The notes: generated by a model not told the origin, from the letters alone. A stretch of 64,000 bases of DNA from Diphasiastrum complanatum (GCA_029204225.1 CM055100.1:24557106-24621105); one strand, 5' to 3'; counted from the first letter of the stretch, positions 20,431 through 32,206 are shown. Numbers and translations are program-made.

Positions 20431-23400
20431 TTATTGGAGACTTTTATTGGCTTCGCGCTGAATCTTGATTAAACGATACTGCACCTTCTCCATAAAGTTG
20501 AGGCGTGTAGTATTGAAATCCAAATTGTGGGACAGGAAACAACGGTGGGCTCCGGCAATCCACTTGGAGGTTGTCCATGAGGTGAAGCGGGATTCCCAAG
20601 AGCCTCCCATCATAGCCGCACAAAAGTAGAGACGAGCAACCGGCAACTGATCTTTGATTTGCTCTGAGGCCATCGGCATATTTGGATCAAATGCCATAGG
20701 AGGGAGGCAATCATCCCATTTGGTTGCCACTGACACCAACAGAGTTAGATCTTTATCAAACATTGTCGATTGTCACACCATTGGATCTGGAGAGTGGACA
20801 TACTCTCTCTGATATGCTTGTAAAGCACGGTGGAAGTGCACTGAAATGGTCCAGTTGTAAGGCTGATGTATGATTGGCCAATTGTTGTATGATGGTGATT
20901 TTGTCCATAGCCAACCCCAAATCTTTCCATTTATTTCTTCACGGCATTGGCACGTAATAGGGATCTACCCGCAATTGGCGAGGGCTGGCGACGTAAATCC
21001 TAATTGATTTTAGAGTTTTCTCAAAAACCGTGGTTCTCCATGTCGGCTGCTCTCCCATTGCAGGTATTTTGTCCAACTCTTTGTTGGCCTCGATCTCGGA
21101 GGTCTTAAATTTCAGAACCCATCCACCACACGAGGACTCATGCGGATGTTGCTTTAAGAAGGTCTGGATCTGGTCCTCGACGTTGATGGGCCTTCTGAAT
21201 AGAGGTCTTGTCCTTGATGAGGATGGACCCGCTTGTACTGCCGGTATGGTTAGCGGTTGATCTGCTATATCTGGAGCTCCCCCCTGGTCCATGCTCGAAT
21301 CAATCCTTGTATCCATTGGTACAGCTTCTTGGCACGGGGGAGGAGAGAGAATTGGGGAATGACCGAGACGGGGATTTGTGGTCCGGCTTCCAACACTTAA
21401 GCGGCTGCTTTTTCATAGGTGGTGATGGTCTCTTTTCCCTTGGCCAACTCGGTTGAAGCTTCTCCTTTGAACCTATCAAAGCGGCCTTGGAATCCCTGAA
21501 GGGCCACTTTGTATGTCTCCACTTTTTTAAATAAATACGCAATCTCCGTCGATGTGACCGGATGATCGGGTATTTGTGTTTGTAGATAGGCATCACGCTC
21601 AAGGGTGGTCGCATCCAATTCACCTTGAATCCGTGTGCGATCTTGTTCAACCATCTGTAATTGCCCCTCCAGCAGCTGCACCTGTTGCTTGGCATCTTGC
21701 ACTACCTGATCTACCTGATCCTGTGCGGTTGTCAGGGCGTTTTGCAGGGAGCTGATATAATTTTCCAAGCGATCAACTTGTTGCTGGGCCAACTTCTTTT
21801 TGCTTTCAGCCTTATCTTCATGTTGTTTGGCTATCTTCAACCCTCGATCCAACTGGACAATTTTCTGGCTGATCAGAGTGTTTTCGGACCCAAGATCAGA
21901 GATTCTCTGTTTCATTTCCTTCTTCTTATCCAACATAGACTGGATCACTTGCCCAAGGCTTGAAACCAACCCTAGAGCATCACTAGAATCGATGGTCGTG
22001 GCAGCGGCAGCGGCAGGAGGACCTGATGGTACTGTCCTTGGTTGGCGTGGAATATGTGCCACGGTCTCTTTTTCTTCAAAAATATCCTCCTCTTCAAACC
22101 CTTCAGGCACTGTGGTGTCGAACTATTTTGGTGATTTTACAGCTGTGTCGACTCGAAGTGTGGCTGGGCTACCTTGTGTGTGAGGCTGCTGGCTGGCATC
22201 TTCGACACCAACAGTAGATTCATGGATATGTTTGAATCCTCTTCCAGGGGATTGGGGTTCAAAGGGAGCTAGGCTTTGGGGCATTTCAAAGATTTCGGTG
22301 GCCCCAAGGGGGTCGGAATCATTGAACATATCCATAAAGAACTGTGTGTTGGGTGAGGTGGCTTCGGTGTGCAGGGGTGAGGCGGCCTGGGCAGCTATGA
22401 TGGGAATGGTAGGCCCAATGGTCACAGACTATCCTTGTATGGGAGCAGAGGCGAGGGAAGCATTAGAGGCTAGGGGGATGGAAATTTCAGTGCGAACAAC
22501 AGCAGGGAGTGGAAGCGCAGCTAACGAGGTATGTCTAGTGCGACGTTGTGATCCGGAAGGCGAGTCAGTAATTACGATCTCGCTGCGTGGACGACGATGA
22601 CTATGAGAGCTTGAGGCCTGATGGGATGATTATGCCGGTGCTTCTTCGTAGACCGAAAGCACAGAATCCAGGTGGAAGCCATGGATTCTGTTTTCTAAAT
22701 GAGAAGCGGCTAAAAGGGACAATAAAAAACCAGCAGCGAACTACTGCTTAGTATTGGCCTTAATAGCTCCTTTGAGCTCACCAAAAACAGTCTTGAACCA
22801 ATTATATGGTTCAAGAGGGGCTTTGGCCAACTTAGTGTGGGATTCCACTATCCTGTGAAGGATTTGAGATGTGATGCGGTCTTTCCTGAGGTTGCCAACC
22901 ATCAGAAAATTATTCAACAGTTGGACAGTTGCGTGGATGGAAGGCTCAGTGATGGCTTCAAAAAGGTAGCCATCATTGGTCCAGTGCAGATTGTTGGTGA
23001 GGTCAATAAATGGCTTGATGGCCTATTTGGCGTGCTTGTGATTGGGTGAGACCTGCGTACCAGATGATATTCCTAGGGCTGCAAGGGCGGCCTCAATGAT
23101 GCGCACCTTGTGTGTGGCTCCCTAGAAAGTGATATAGAATTTGGATTTCTCTTCCTTCCACGTACTGAAGGCAAGAGTGATGAAATCCATATTGATACGA
23201 CCCGAAAAGACTCTCTCATGAATACCCATTGTAGTGAGTAGAGCCTCCGCAACGGTCATCCACTGAGTGACAATGCTTGTGCTAGGAAGAATTACGATGT
23301 CTGTTGCAGATGGGACATCACGATGGATAGTATAGCGCGGAGACTGGGAAGTATCGATAGAAAACATGATGATCAAAAAGGAATTATAAACGCGTGAAAG

Positions 23401-23445
23401 TGTATCAGAAGACAATGCAGAAAATTTGGAAGGCTTTGGTCGCAA
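20431..23445 (-). pseudogene. Large extra ORF downstream of integrase in gypsy element B, with long coiled coil
   Basis: One frame runs from about 23445 (a likely start is MFSIDTSQSPRY at 23367) to about 21397 with roughly six in-frame stops. The coding trend then continues in other frames to about 20431 (KWDDCLPPMAFDPNMP, GGSWESRFTSWTTSKW). N-terminal third: globular-looking, no family recognised. Middle: Ser/Pro-rich. Next (about 22000-21430): a Gln/Lys/Glu-rich heptad-like segment (QQVDRLENYISSLQNALTTA, DQVDQVVQDAKQQVQLLEGQ) that should form a coiled coil. No clear transmembrane segment, so an env assignment is not supported. Position and sense strand match the third ORF of some Athila/Tat-type elements. 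Confidence 0.7.
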
Positions 23446-24196
23446 GAAAAATTCGCAAGAGCTTTGCTAGCACAAGTGAGGAATGAATCGAATTCAACCA
23501 ATTTATAGGTGAATTTGGTGGGTCCATTACACTGAATAGTAGTTTGGCTGATCAGTTCTGAACAAAAATGTGCAGTACTGTAAAAATAGGCTACAAAAAT
23601 CTCGACGAAGGTTTCTAGGGATCTGAACCTATCAGGCGAATGTTTCCAAGGCTGGCGAAGGCTTAACCTTCGCCTAGGAGGGTCCTTCGCCCAAGTACTG
23701 TCATAAATGCATTTTTTCACAATCTGAACCTATGGACAACCTAATTTTGACATTTTAAGATCATCTAGCAGGTCAAAGAAGGTGCATAATGAGGTTATGA
23801 TGCTTGGCGAAGGTTTCCAAAATGGCATATCACTGAACATTCGCCTGACTCAAAAATTGGATTTTCTCTTGTCAAGAACCTTCGCCCACCTCAAGTTAGA
23901 TAAATCAAGGGTGGATGTATAGTCTGAGAGGTCAACGAAGGTTTCTGGTACTGTATTAGGCCAAATCTACCCAAATCAGTGATTTTCTAAGTCATTGTCC
24001 ATAAAAAATACTGTGCTTCCTTTTCTTTATGCTGATGACTTCCTGGCTTTTGCTCATCAGTCTTTCTTTATTTTTTTTTTAGTTGTCTTTTTCCAAAAAA
24101 AGTCAGCAAATTAAATACTGAAAACAAAAAATTGAAAAGCAAATAAAATTAAAAAATATTTTCAGATCAGGCTTGTTGAACTGGCGGAGCAGGTTG
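23446..24196 (-). other. Spacer between integrase and the extra ORF of gypsy B, rich in GCGAAGG motifs
   Basis: About 0.75 kb with no clear coding. It contains several copies of (G)GCGAAGG(TT) or its complement at about 23604, 23654, 23667, 23684, 23807, 23878 and 23934, and poly-T near 24068. It may be the leader of a separate transcript for the extra ORF (inference). Confidence 0.6.
23654..23674. repeat. Perfect stem-loop GGCGAAGG-5nt-CCTTCGCC
   Basis: Eight-base arms with loop CTTAA, inside the gypsy B spacer upstream (minus sense) of the extra ORF. Confidence 0.8.
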
Positions 24197-25384
24197 TCAA
24201 AACTTGCGTAATCGGCTACCATTTACCGGAGTATCGAAGCGTTTTTCATCCAAGTGCTCAAGAATTACTGCGTCATAGTTCAGGATTTCCTTCACTTTAT
24301 ATGGGCCTTCACCGGTAAACTTCAACTTACCTTTGATCAGCTTGGTTTTGTACATTAATGCAAGATCTCCTGCTTTCAGATCTTTTTTGTGCAATCGACG
24401 ATCGTGCCATGCCTTGCGGCGGGCTTTCTCTGCTGCTAAGGCATGAATTGTCATCAATCGGGTTTCACATAATTTGTGAAACGCTTCATGACGGAGTTGT
24501 AAAGACATATCATCATTCAATCGTTCAGTGGCTGCTATGCGTAAAGATGGGATTAAAAATTTAATTGGCATAACAACATCTTGACCATAAACCAATTGAA
24601 AAGGTGTTTGATTTGTACTATTTTTGTAAGCGGTTCTGAATGCCCATAATGCTGCATACAATTTATGTTCCCAATCGGACCGACTTGCTTCAAATGTCTT
24701 TGTCAAAATGGTGCAGAGAATCTTATTGGAAGATTCAGCTTGGCCATTCTCTCCGGGATAGTAGGGAGTACTAAATCTGTGTATAACGAAAAAATCTTCC
24801 AGTAAACACTTTATTGTTTGATTAACAAAGTGTGTACCCCGGTCACTGACAATTTCGATCGGACATCCAAATTTGATTATAATATTTTCATATAGAAACT
24901 TGGCCGTAGATTTCGCATCAGCCACTTTGACAGCTTTGGCTTCAACCCACTTGGTCATATAATCAGTTGCGACAATAATGTATCGGGCTTGAGATCCTTG
25001 CGTGGCAGGATGAATAGGACCAACATAATTCAGTCCCCATTTTTCAAATGGTGCTTGCGATAAAACCGGATGCAAGGGTTCATAATTCTGTCAAGTAGGC
25101 CGTCGTGCTCGCTGGCAAACATCACATGTCTGAATAAAATTTTATGTGTCCTTATGAAGCGTAGGCCACCAACAACCGGATTGCAAAAGCTTGCGAACAA
25201 TAATATCTGTAGAGAAGTGTCCTCCACCCATGCCATCATGTGAAAACATGATTAAATCTGGTACTTCATGTGGTGAAACACACCTTCGTAAAATATTATC
25301 TGATCCACGACGGTACAATTGCCCTGCAATTAATTGATAAGGTTGAGCCTTATGAATCAATTGTCTCTTCTGTACTTTTGTCAA
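24197..25384 (-). pseudogene. Gypsy element B integrase
   Basis: The HHCC zinc region is seen as HDGMGGGHF and TCDVCQRARR. The core follows with WGLNYVGP, EIVSDRGTHF and GENGQAESSN, and the C-terminal GPY-like motif FTGEGPYKVKEI. The first catalytic Asp (usually WG-D-VGP) is Asn here, while the second Asp and the Glu are kept. Two stops (about 25143 and 25091) interrupt the zinc region. Without the first Asp it cannot be catalytic. Confidence 0.88.
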
Positions 25385-25858
25385 AGAGTCATTCGGTTAT
25401 CCTAGCATCAGGTACTCAACAATATCTGCCGCCCACTCAGGTACCGCTTCAACATAAAACAACGCAGCATCTGGCAGTTCATCATCCACTTCAGTATTAA
25501 CTAGTGCATATTCCATTCGCGAAACGTGATCGACTAAATAATGTTGCTTTCCCTTCCGAACCACAATCTGAAAGTCAAATTCAGTCAATAATAATAACCA
25601 TATTGCAATACGTCCAGTATTGCATGTCTTGTTTACCAAGTAAAGTAACGATTGATGATCCGTATAAAATGCAAAGTGCGTTTCCATGAGATAGTGACGA
25701 AATTTTTGAATAGAAAAAATCATGGCTAGCATTTCACGTTCTGTTGTTGAATCATTCTTCTCTGGATCTGTAAGCTGTCTCGTCTGTATCTGTACTATGA
25801 ACTCCCAAGTCGTGCAAGTAAATTTCAAGAAATTTCTGCATGTAATCTTTAAAGGCAA
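25385..25858 (-). pseudogene. Gypsy element B RNase H
   Basis: Contains DSTTEREMLAMIFSIQKFRH, the FYTDHQSLLYL block and FDFQIVVRKGKQHYLVDHVS. The D-S-T and E-R-E residues are typical of Ty3 RNase H. The 5' side follows the internal deletion that removed the RT thumb. Continues in frame towards integrase after one stop. Confidence 0.8.
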
Positions 25859-26174
25859 ATTGCATTACTCTTTGGAATGAACTTGGTGCATTACAGAGTC
25901 CAAACGACATTACTTTGTAAGCATAGGTGTCCCATTCTATTGCAAAAGCAGTTTTGTGACGATCGGCAGGTGCAATCTTAACCTGGTTGTAACCACTAAA
26001 TCCATCCAAGAGACTATAAGCTTCCGCTCCAGCAAGGAGATCCAAAATGCTTTCACTAAAAGACAATGAAAAGTGATCCTTCCGTGTCATTTTATTCAAT
26101 GCTTTGAGATTCACACAAATTCTCAATTTTTCATTTTTCTTAGGAACAATGACAATCGGTGAAATCCATTCAGA
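25752..26174 (-). pseudogene. Gypsy element B truncated reverse transcriptase
   Basis: Starts abruptly at SEWISPIVIV and RICVNLKALNK, then YSLLDGFSGYNQVKIAP and AFAIEWDTYAYKVMSFGLCN. The catalytic box reads YLHDLGVHS, with His for the first Asp of YLDD. Shortly after GVHSTD the thumb and connection are missing and RNase H begins in another frame. Confidence 0.85.
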
Positions 26175-28011
26175 CTTCTTTTGCTTGTGGCACCAACTTT
26201 AGGAACTCTCCCAATGAAATATTGATCTTGCTAGACAAAATGTTCATGACTAATTCTGTATGCGATGCTTCCAATTCAGTCATCTTAAAGGGTTATTCAT
26301 GATGATGTAATTGATCATTCATCTCCGTACGTAAATTTCTTGGAGGTTGCAATGGTGAAGACCGAACTTCAGCTGTTACTTTAGCAGCTTCAAATTCCTC
26401 TTCTTCTTGCAGATGTTTAATCCACTGTCTCATATCCTGATATCTTCGTTTTTCTGAATTAAGATTTGGATAGACTCCCGATGTTGTTGGTGTATAGTTC
26501 AATGGTATAGAATCAGTAGGTACCGGACCCACTACTGGTTCTTTTTGCTTTTGTGCTCTAGTGACCACCATCAAGGGTGCACTTGGTTTATTCTGAGCTA
26601 CTGATCCTTGCTTGATTGTTATCAAATTTATAGGTGTTGTAGCTGGTGGTGGCTTCGGTCTTGCTGGACAGTCTTTATAGCAATGCCCATATCCACAATC
26701 ACGATAGAATGGTACAAATTTTCTTTTATTTGGGCATTCTGCAACTCTGTGATTTTCTCCACATGCAAAGCATCCAAGTGGTGCTCTGGTCCAACTTCTC
26801 GAGGCTTGTTGTTGAGCGACAACATAAATGGCAAACTGTTCTGAAGATCCACCTTCCTGATCATTACCATAGCTCCATTGCTCAGCACTTCCGTAAGGTC
26901 CTGGTTCCATCAAATTGGCAAGAGGAGCAAAGTGTTTTGGTAGGGCTGGCAAAGCTAAACGTTTCGGGTATCCAAGACTAGATTGTCACAGTCTTGCTGC
27001 TGAATTTTCTCCATACTGTGGTTCTCGATATCCCATCTGGGCATACCGTTGCTGAATTATCTGAGGGTTGAAGTTGCAAAAAGTAGTCTCATGGTAAGGT
27101 GAATTACACAGATGGCAAACACTGATTTTCATTCGTTTTTTTAATTGAGGACACGCGTTCACTGTGTGATTTTCTATACAAATAGAACACCGAATATTTT
27201 TCCTGGTAGGAAAAGTCTTTCCAACCTTCTCAGGTTCCTTGTTTGCTTCTCCGTGGAAATTTTTCAATGCTTTGATCTTCTCATCAAATTGCAACTACAA
27301 CTTTTCCATCTGTTTCTGCTGGGTCTTTCCAAGTTTCTCGAACTCATTGAGCATCATTTCTGTAGTAGCATTGGCATTCGTTGAAGCAATAGTGGTAGAT
27401 GTCGTAGTAGTCTTCCCTGCTGTATAAGACAACATATTGACATTCGTCTCATCATCTGAATCTTCATCCTCCTCCCGAATTGCATCGTCCATAACATTTT
27501 GCAAAACTGCGTACTCATTATGGCGTTTCAGCTCACGTCTGATCCGTTTAATTAGACCTGACAAAAACCGCATAACCATGGCATTTTCATTAATCAGCTC
27601 AGGTTCGCATTCAGATCTGAGACATTTCACCCTTTCGATGTACTCTCAAACCATTTCCCGCTTTCCCATTTTAACTTTACGTAAAAGTAGGAAAGGGTCT
27701 TCCATAAACTTCCACGGTTTGAACCATGTGATAAGGGCTCGTTTAACGACCTCACAATCTGTACGTTCCGTTTCATCTTCGTTATAGTACCAATCTTGTG
27801 TTGCGCCTGTTAAAGCCATAGGAAATAGCTTAAGTTTATCTTGAGGATAAATCTCACCATAGACCTCACAAGATTCAACATAGATCTGAAGAAATCTAAC
27901 TAGATCTGTTAATCCATTGTACTTGGGTAGATCCAATCGGGGTGCTCTTCTAACAATAATTGGATTGACCTCCCGTGGAGCACCTCCAGGAGCAGCTCCA
28001 GGGGCAGCCAT
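26175..28011 (-). pseudogene. Gypsy element B gag (with zinc knuckles)
   Basis: One continuous minus frame from ATG at 28011 (MAAPGAAPGGAPREVNPII). It carries the gag core (RLDLPKYNGLTDLVRFLQIY, FPMALTGATQDWYY), an acidic DDAIREEDEDSDDE stretch and Cys/His motifs CSICIENHTVNAC, CHLCNSPYHETTFC and CFACGENHRVAEC. Nonsense codons at 27646-27648 (TGA), 27295-27297 (TAG) and 26986-26988 (TGA) break it without frameshifts. After LKLVP at about 26200 the sequence jumps to RT, so protease is deleted. Confidence 0.85.
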
Positions 28012-29216
28012 CTTTACAAATTTAGATCAGGCGGACAATGAGATTGGATCTAGATTTTTCCAAAAAACTATCTCAGATCAAATCTGCTAAATCTATTCTC
28101 TTTTTCAAGAATCTGACTCTATATGATAAAAAACTCTCTAAAATTCGATCAATCGATACTTCTCAAAAATGATAAATCTCTCAGAATCCAATTCAGAATA
28201 TATCGGATTTGATCCAAATTTTGACATAGACTTGATCTGGAAAATTAGAAACTAAAAATAGGACTGGCGAAGGTTCACTAGGCAAAGGCTGGCTTGGCAA
28301 AGGCTAAACAGTGCTATTTTGGAGAAAAAAAAAACTCTCTGAACAACTTTTTTGAGAATTTCTTGAGAAACGACATCTCTGGTGAAAGATTTGACACAGA
28401 TAAAACTATGAAAAATCGGACGAAGTTTTCTGACACAAGGAGATACAGTTTCTGTTGTCTAGTGAGGGTAAAATACAAGATTCTCTATGATCTGATCAAG
28501 AAGAATCTTCACCGAACTCAAAAATAGTATTTTTCTATAAATAGAATGTTCTGGAAACTTGCCAAAGGTTATGGTGAAGGATCAAGAATAATATTGGTAA
28601 TTTTGCAAAAAAGTGACTTTTTTGACAAAAATATGGCAATATGGCAACCCATCCTCTGAAACCCTTTCAATTTTTGATATTATTCTTCGCCGACCTGGCA
28701 GTAGATAGATTTGAATCACTTCTAAGCATGGTGAATCGGGCAAAGGTTTATTTTTTGTATTTTTAGGGTTTTGGTGATTTTTTGGTGTTTTTTGACGGTT
28801 TTTCTGATGTTTCTGAAAATCTGTTGGGAATTAATCTTCGCCCTTCAAACTGAAGGTTCTGTAAACTAAAACGAAGGTGTTTGCAACTCGGCGAAGGTTT
28901 TCTGGAAGAGGGTAAAAAGTTCTAAGCTCTGATGACGCTTTTTGCCTCTTTTTGACCAGATCTGACAGATTTGATCGATTTTGGTTATTTTCTCTGATAT
29001 CTCAAATCCAAATGGATCTTAAGATAGGTGATCTGAATAGGTTTCCTTGTTTAACAATCGGATTAGATTTCAAACAAGCAAATCCACTCAAATCAAGCAA
29101 AATCAATCCCAAACTAACCCTAAAATACAAATTTAACACTATTCATGCCACGACAAGATGCCTAATGCAAGCTAACCATCAACCAAACATGCTGCAAACT
29201 GAAAAATTGGTGTAGC
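28012..29216 (-). other. 5' leader of gypsy element B
   Basis: About 1.2 kb between PBS and gag start. Contains further GCGAAGG-type motifs (about 28265, 28684, 28834, 28870, 28889). No convincing ORF. Confidence 0.6.
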
Positions 29217-29234
29217 TCCCCAGCAACGGTGCCA
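29217..29234 (-). promoter_or_regulatory. Primer binding site of gypsy element B
   Basis: TGGCACCGTTGCTGGGGA on the minus strand, four bases inside the 5' LTR. It differs at two positions from the common plant gypsy PBS TGGCGCCGTTGCCGGGGA. Confidence 0.88.
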
Positions 29235-29238
29235 AAAT

Positions 29239-29967
29239 TGTAGTGGGTTTCTTTCCTTGCCTATCCTCAACCCAAGATCTAATCAATCTAGCATCAAGGA
29301 GATGAAGTTAGTTGTCACGCGTAGGTTCGTTCCCATGAGAGCGATAGTATAGTTCAGATTTCAACATGAATGGATGATCTAACACTAACATCCATTAACA
29401 CTAAGCATTAACACTACATCCATTAACCCTAAATCCACAACAATGATAGGAACTTACTCTTTCTTTCTCTCCCTCTCTCTCTCACAATAAGCATAAAAAA
29501 TAGCAATCCCAATAATGATCAAAACCAACAATTAGCTAAATCCAAAGAAAGCATGAGAGATGGAGGAAGATCAAGGACATTCATCAATCCATTTCTAAAG
29601 AGAACCAATCAGCTTTATTGAAATGAGAAAATGAACATCAGGAGCAACTCGAGTTGGTCCATTTTTATAGTAGAGAAGAGGACCCTGACCTCTGAAGGTC
29701 TAGTCTTGCCTCTCTTTTTATTCAAATTTAAAAAAGTGTGGGAACCATCAAATTAGAGGGAAACCCAACTTTATTCACTAACTTGGCATTTAGGCCCTGC
29801 GACATTAAAAGTCCCGCAAAAAGGCCTAAAGTCTTTTTATTAATTTTTAACTGATTAATCAAATAACTATGTGATCATTGGGTTGGACTTACACACGCAG
29901 GGTGCCAAATCCCTCTAACTTATTAACTAGGATTAGGGTTGCCTTGGGATCCGCAGACCCTCCAACA
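29239..29967 (-). repeat. 5' LTR of gypsy element B
   Basis: A 729-bp direct repeat of 19629-20380, starting TGTTGGAGGG and ending CACTACA on the minus strand. It differs from the 3' LTR by scattered substitutions (a few percent by eye) and short indels, including a 15-bp unit that is duplicated in the other copy. Confidence 0.93.
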
Positions 29968-32206
29968 AACGTCCATGGTTACGAGTTGCGTAAGTAATTC
30001 ATAATTGGGGTACCGGAAAAATTACTTTCGAAAATCGTGAACGTGCAGTTAAAGTTGATCCTATAACATGGACTATCAAACCAGTGGTTCAAAAAGAGGA
30101 TGACAATTCGTCAACAACGGATCACACTTGTGATCGACCAGCAAAAAAATTGGGAGTTCATTACGATTCTCAAACGGATACTGTCAATTGGAATGAAGCT
30201 CTTGCAACGATTGACTGTACAGCAGAATATATGTGTCAACAAGATAATCAATCAGATTTGAGCGCGATTTCCTTGTTAGATTGAAGTTTGGAGACACCAA
30301 TCACGCTGAATGTAGTCTGGATATCAACAGAACCTATCCAATGTTCATGATGAACCAACAATAAAATCGTCCAAAGCAGTTATATTGAAGGAAGATAGGA
30401 TCACAGGATCGATGACGAAGAAACAAGCTAAGCAACATTATAATATGGTCCTAAAATGGGAAAATCTCCCTCAAAAGATTGATTCAAAGAAAGTGCCACC
30501 CTTATTGGATAAAGGCAAAGGAAAAGTCGAGGATGATTCTTCAAGTCCGAATTCTAGTAAGACATCATCGTCTAGGAAGTCTTCACCTTTGAAGAAAAAT
30601 TTATCTTCTCCGAAGTCATCACCTCCACGATCAATTCCTACTAAGAAGGCTAAGCGAATGTCCAAGACAAGTCCTTTCGAAAAAGAACAAGCAGATGTAG
30701 TCCAACATGATATGCCCGAGCATTTTAAACGTTATACACTGGATGATGTGGTTATCATGTTACCTAAAGCACATCGTGAACCTGAAGAACACATGCCGGA
30801 ATCTAAAGAGGTTTACGATAGCCCAGTTAGGACACAGCCAATGAATCTTTCCAAACCAGGAGAACCGAAAAAAATTGTACAAGTTGGATCACAACTTACT
30901 CCTGAACAGTATCAAGCACTACGCATGTTACTTATTAAGTATCAAGTTTGCTTTGCATGGATTTATCAAGATCTGAAGGGTATTCCGACATCAGTGATTG
31001 AACATACCATACCTTTAGTACCTGATGCAGTTCCAAAGGTTACAAAGTTCTATCGTTGTGATCCTAATGTGGCGGACCTGATAAAGAAAGAACTTTAGAG
31101 ATTGTTTGACGTCGATTTCATTTATGAGATCGAGCACACTGAATGGATTTCACCGATTGTCATTGTTGCTTAGAAAATTGGAAAATTGCGGATCTGTGTG
31201 AATCTCAAAGCGTTGAACAAAGTGACGCGGAAGGTTTTCTTTCCGTTACCTTTTACTAAAAGCATTTTGGATTGCCTTGCCGGAGTAGAAGCTTATAGTT
31301 TCTTGGATGGATTTAGTGGTTACAACCAGGTTAAGATTGCACCTGCCGATCGGCACAAAACTGCTTTTGCAACGGAATGGGGCACCTATGCTTACAAAGT
31401 AATGCCGTTTGGACTCTATAATGCACCAAGTTCATTCCAAAGAATAATGAAATTTGCTTTTAAAGATTATCTGTAGAAATTTTTTGAAATTTACTTGGAT
31501 GACCTGGGAGTCCATAGTACAGATGCAAACCACTTGGATCGATTGGAGAGAGTATTTGAAAGATGTCGCAAATATCAGATTTCTCTAAATCCAGAAAAAT
31601 GTCAGATATGGGTTTCCCACAGAGTTGTGCTTGGACATGTGATATTGAGACATGGTATTGCCACAGATTATTCTAAGATCAAAGTTATTGTGGAACTGCC
31701 ACCACCACCAACAATTCGTGGAGTTTATGTGTTTATGGGTCATGCGAACTACTATCGAATTTTTATTATCTTCTTTGCGGATTCAACACGACCTATATAC
31801 AAACTGACTATTGTTCCCATTTGGACAGTAGAGGCATTAGAAGCCTTTGAAAAATTAAAAAAAGCATTAATTTCAGCAAGATGGTTATTGTTATTGACTG
31901 AATTTGACTTTCAAATTGTCGTTCGAAAGGGCAAGCAACATTATCTAGCCAATCACGTTTCGTGAATCGAATCCGCATCAGTTAACACTGAAGTGGATGA
32001 TGAACTACCAGATGCTGCGTTGTTCTATGTTGAAGCAGTACCTGAGTGGGCAGCAGATATTGTTGAGTACCTGGTGCTAGGACAACCGAATGACTCCTTG
32101 ACAAAAGTACAGAAGAGACAATTGATTCATAAGGCTCAACCTTATCAATTAATTGCCGAACAATTGTATCGTCGTGGATCAGATAATATTTTGTGAAGAT
32201 GTGTTT
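29968..32206 (+). pseudogene. Ty3/gypsy fragment A, right part: protease end, RT, end of pol linker
   Basis: Continues the frame broken at 19628. Contains a Ser/Lys-rich linker (30520-30680), then RT: RICVNLKALNK, YSFLDGFSGYNQ, AFATEWGTYAYKVMPFGL, YLDDLGVHS (catalytic YLDD at about 31492) and the thumb. After KLKKALISA it jumps to LLLLTEFDFQIVVRKGKQHY, so the RNase H core is deleted. Stops at 31096, 31171 and 31474 fit C-to-T changes. Homology ends at about 32206, before integrase. Confidence 0.85.

Larger units (their letters stand above)
19629..29967 (-). mobile_element. Ty3/gypsy element B with both LTRs, 10.3 kb, nested inside fragment A
   Basis: Read on the minus strand: 5' LTR 29967-29239 (TGTTGG...ACTACA), PBS, gag with two zinc-knuckle regions, RT remnant, RNase H, integrase, a large extra ORF, PPT, 3' LTR 20380-19629. 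Gene order RT-RH-INT puts it in Ty3/gypsy. A PBS of TGGCRCCGTTGCYGGGGA type is usual in plant Tat/Athila-like lineages. It interrupts fragment A with a 5-bp flank GACGT on the left and AACGT on the right (one mismatch). Protease and part of RT are missing and stops are many, so it is non-autonomous now. Confidence 0.9.

Noticed and set aside
20431-23445. Env-like gene in gypsy B
   Set aside because: The position fits, but no signal peptide, transmembrane segment or cleavage site is visible, so I call it only an extra ORF.
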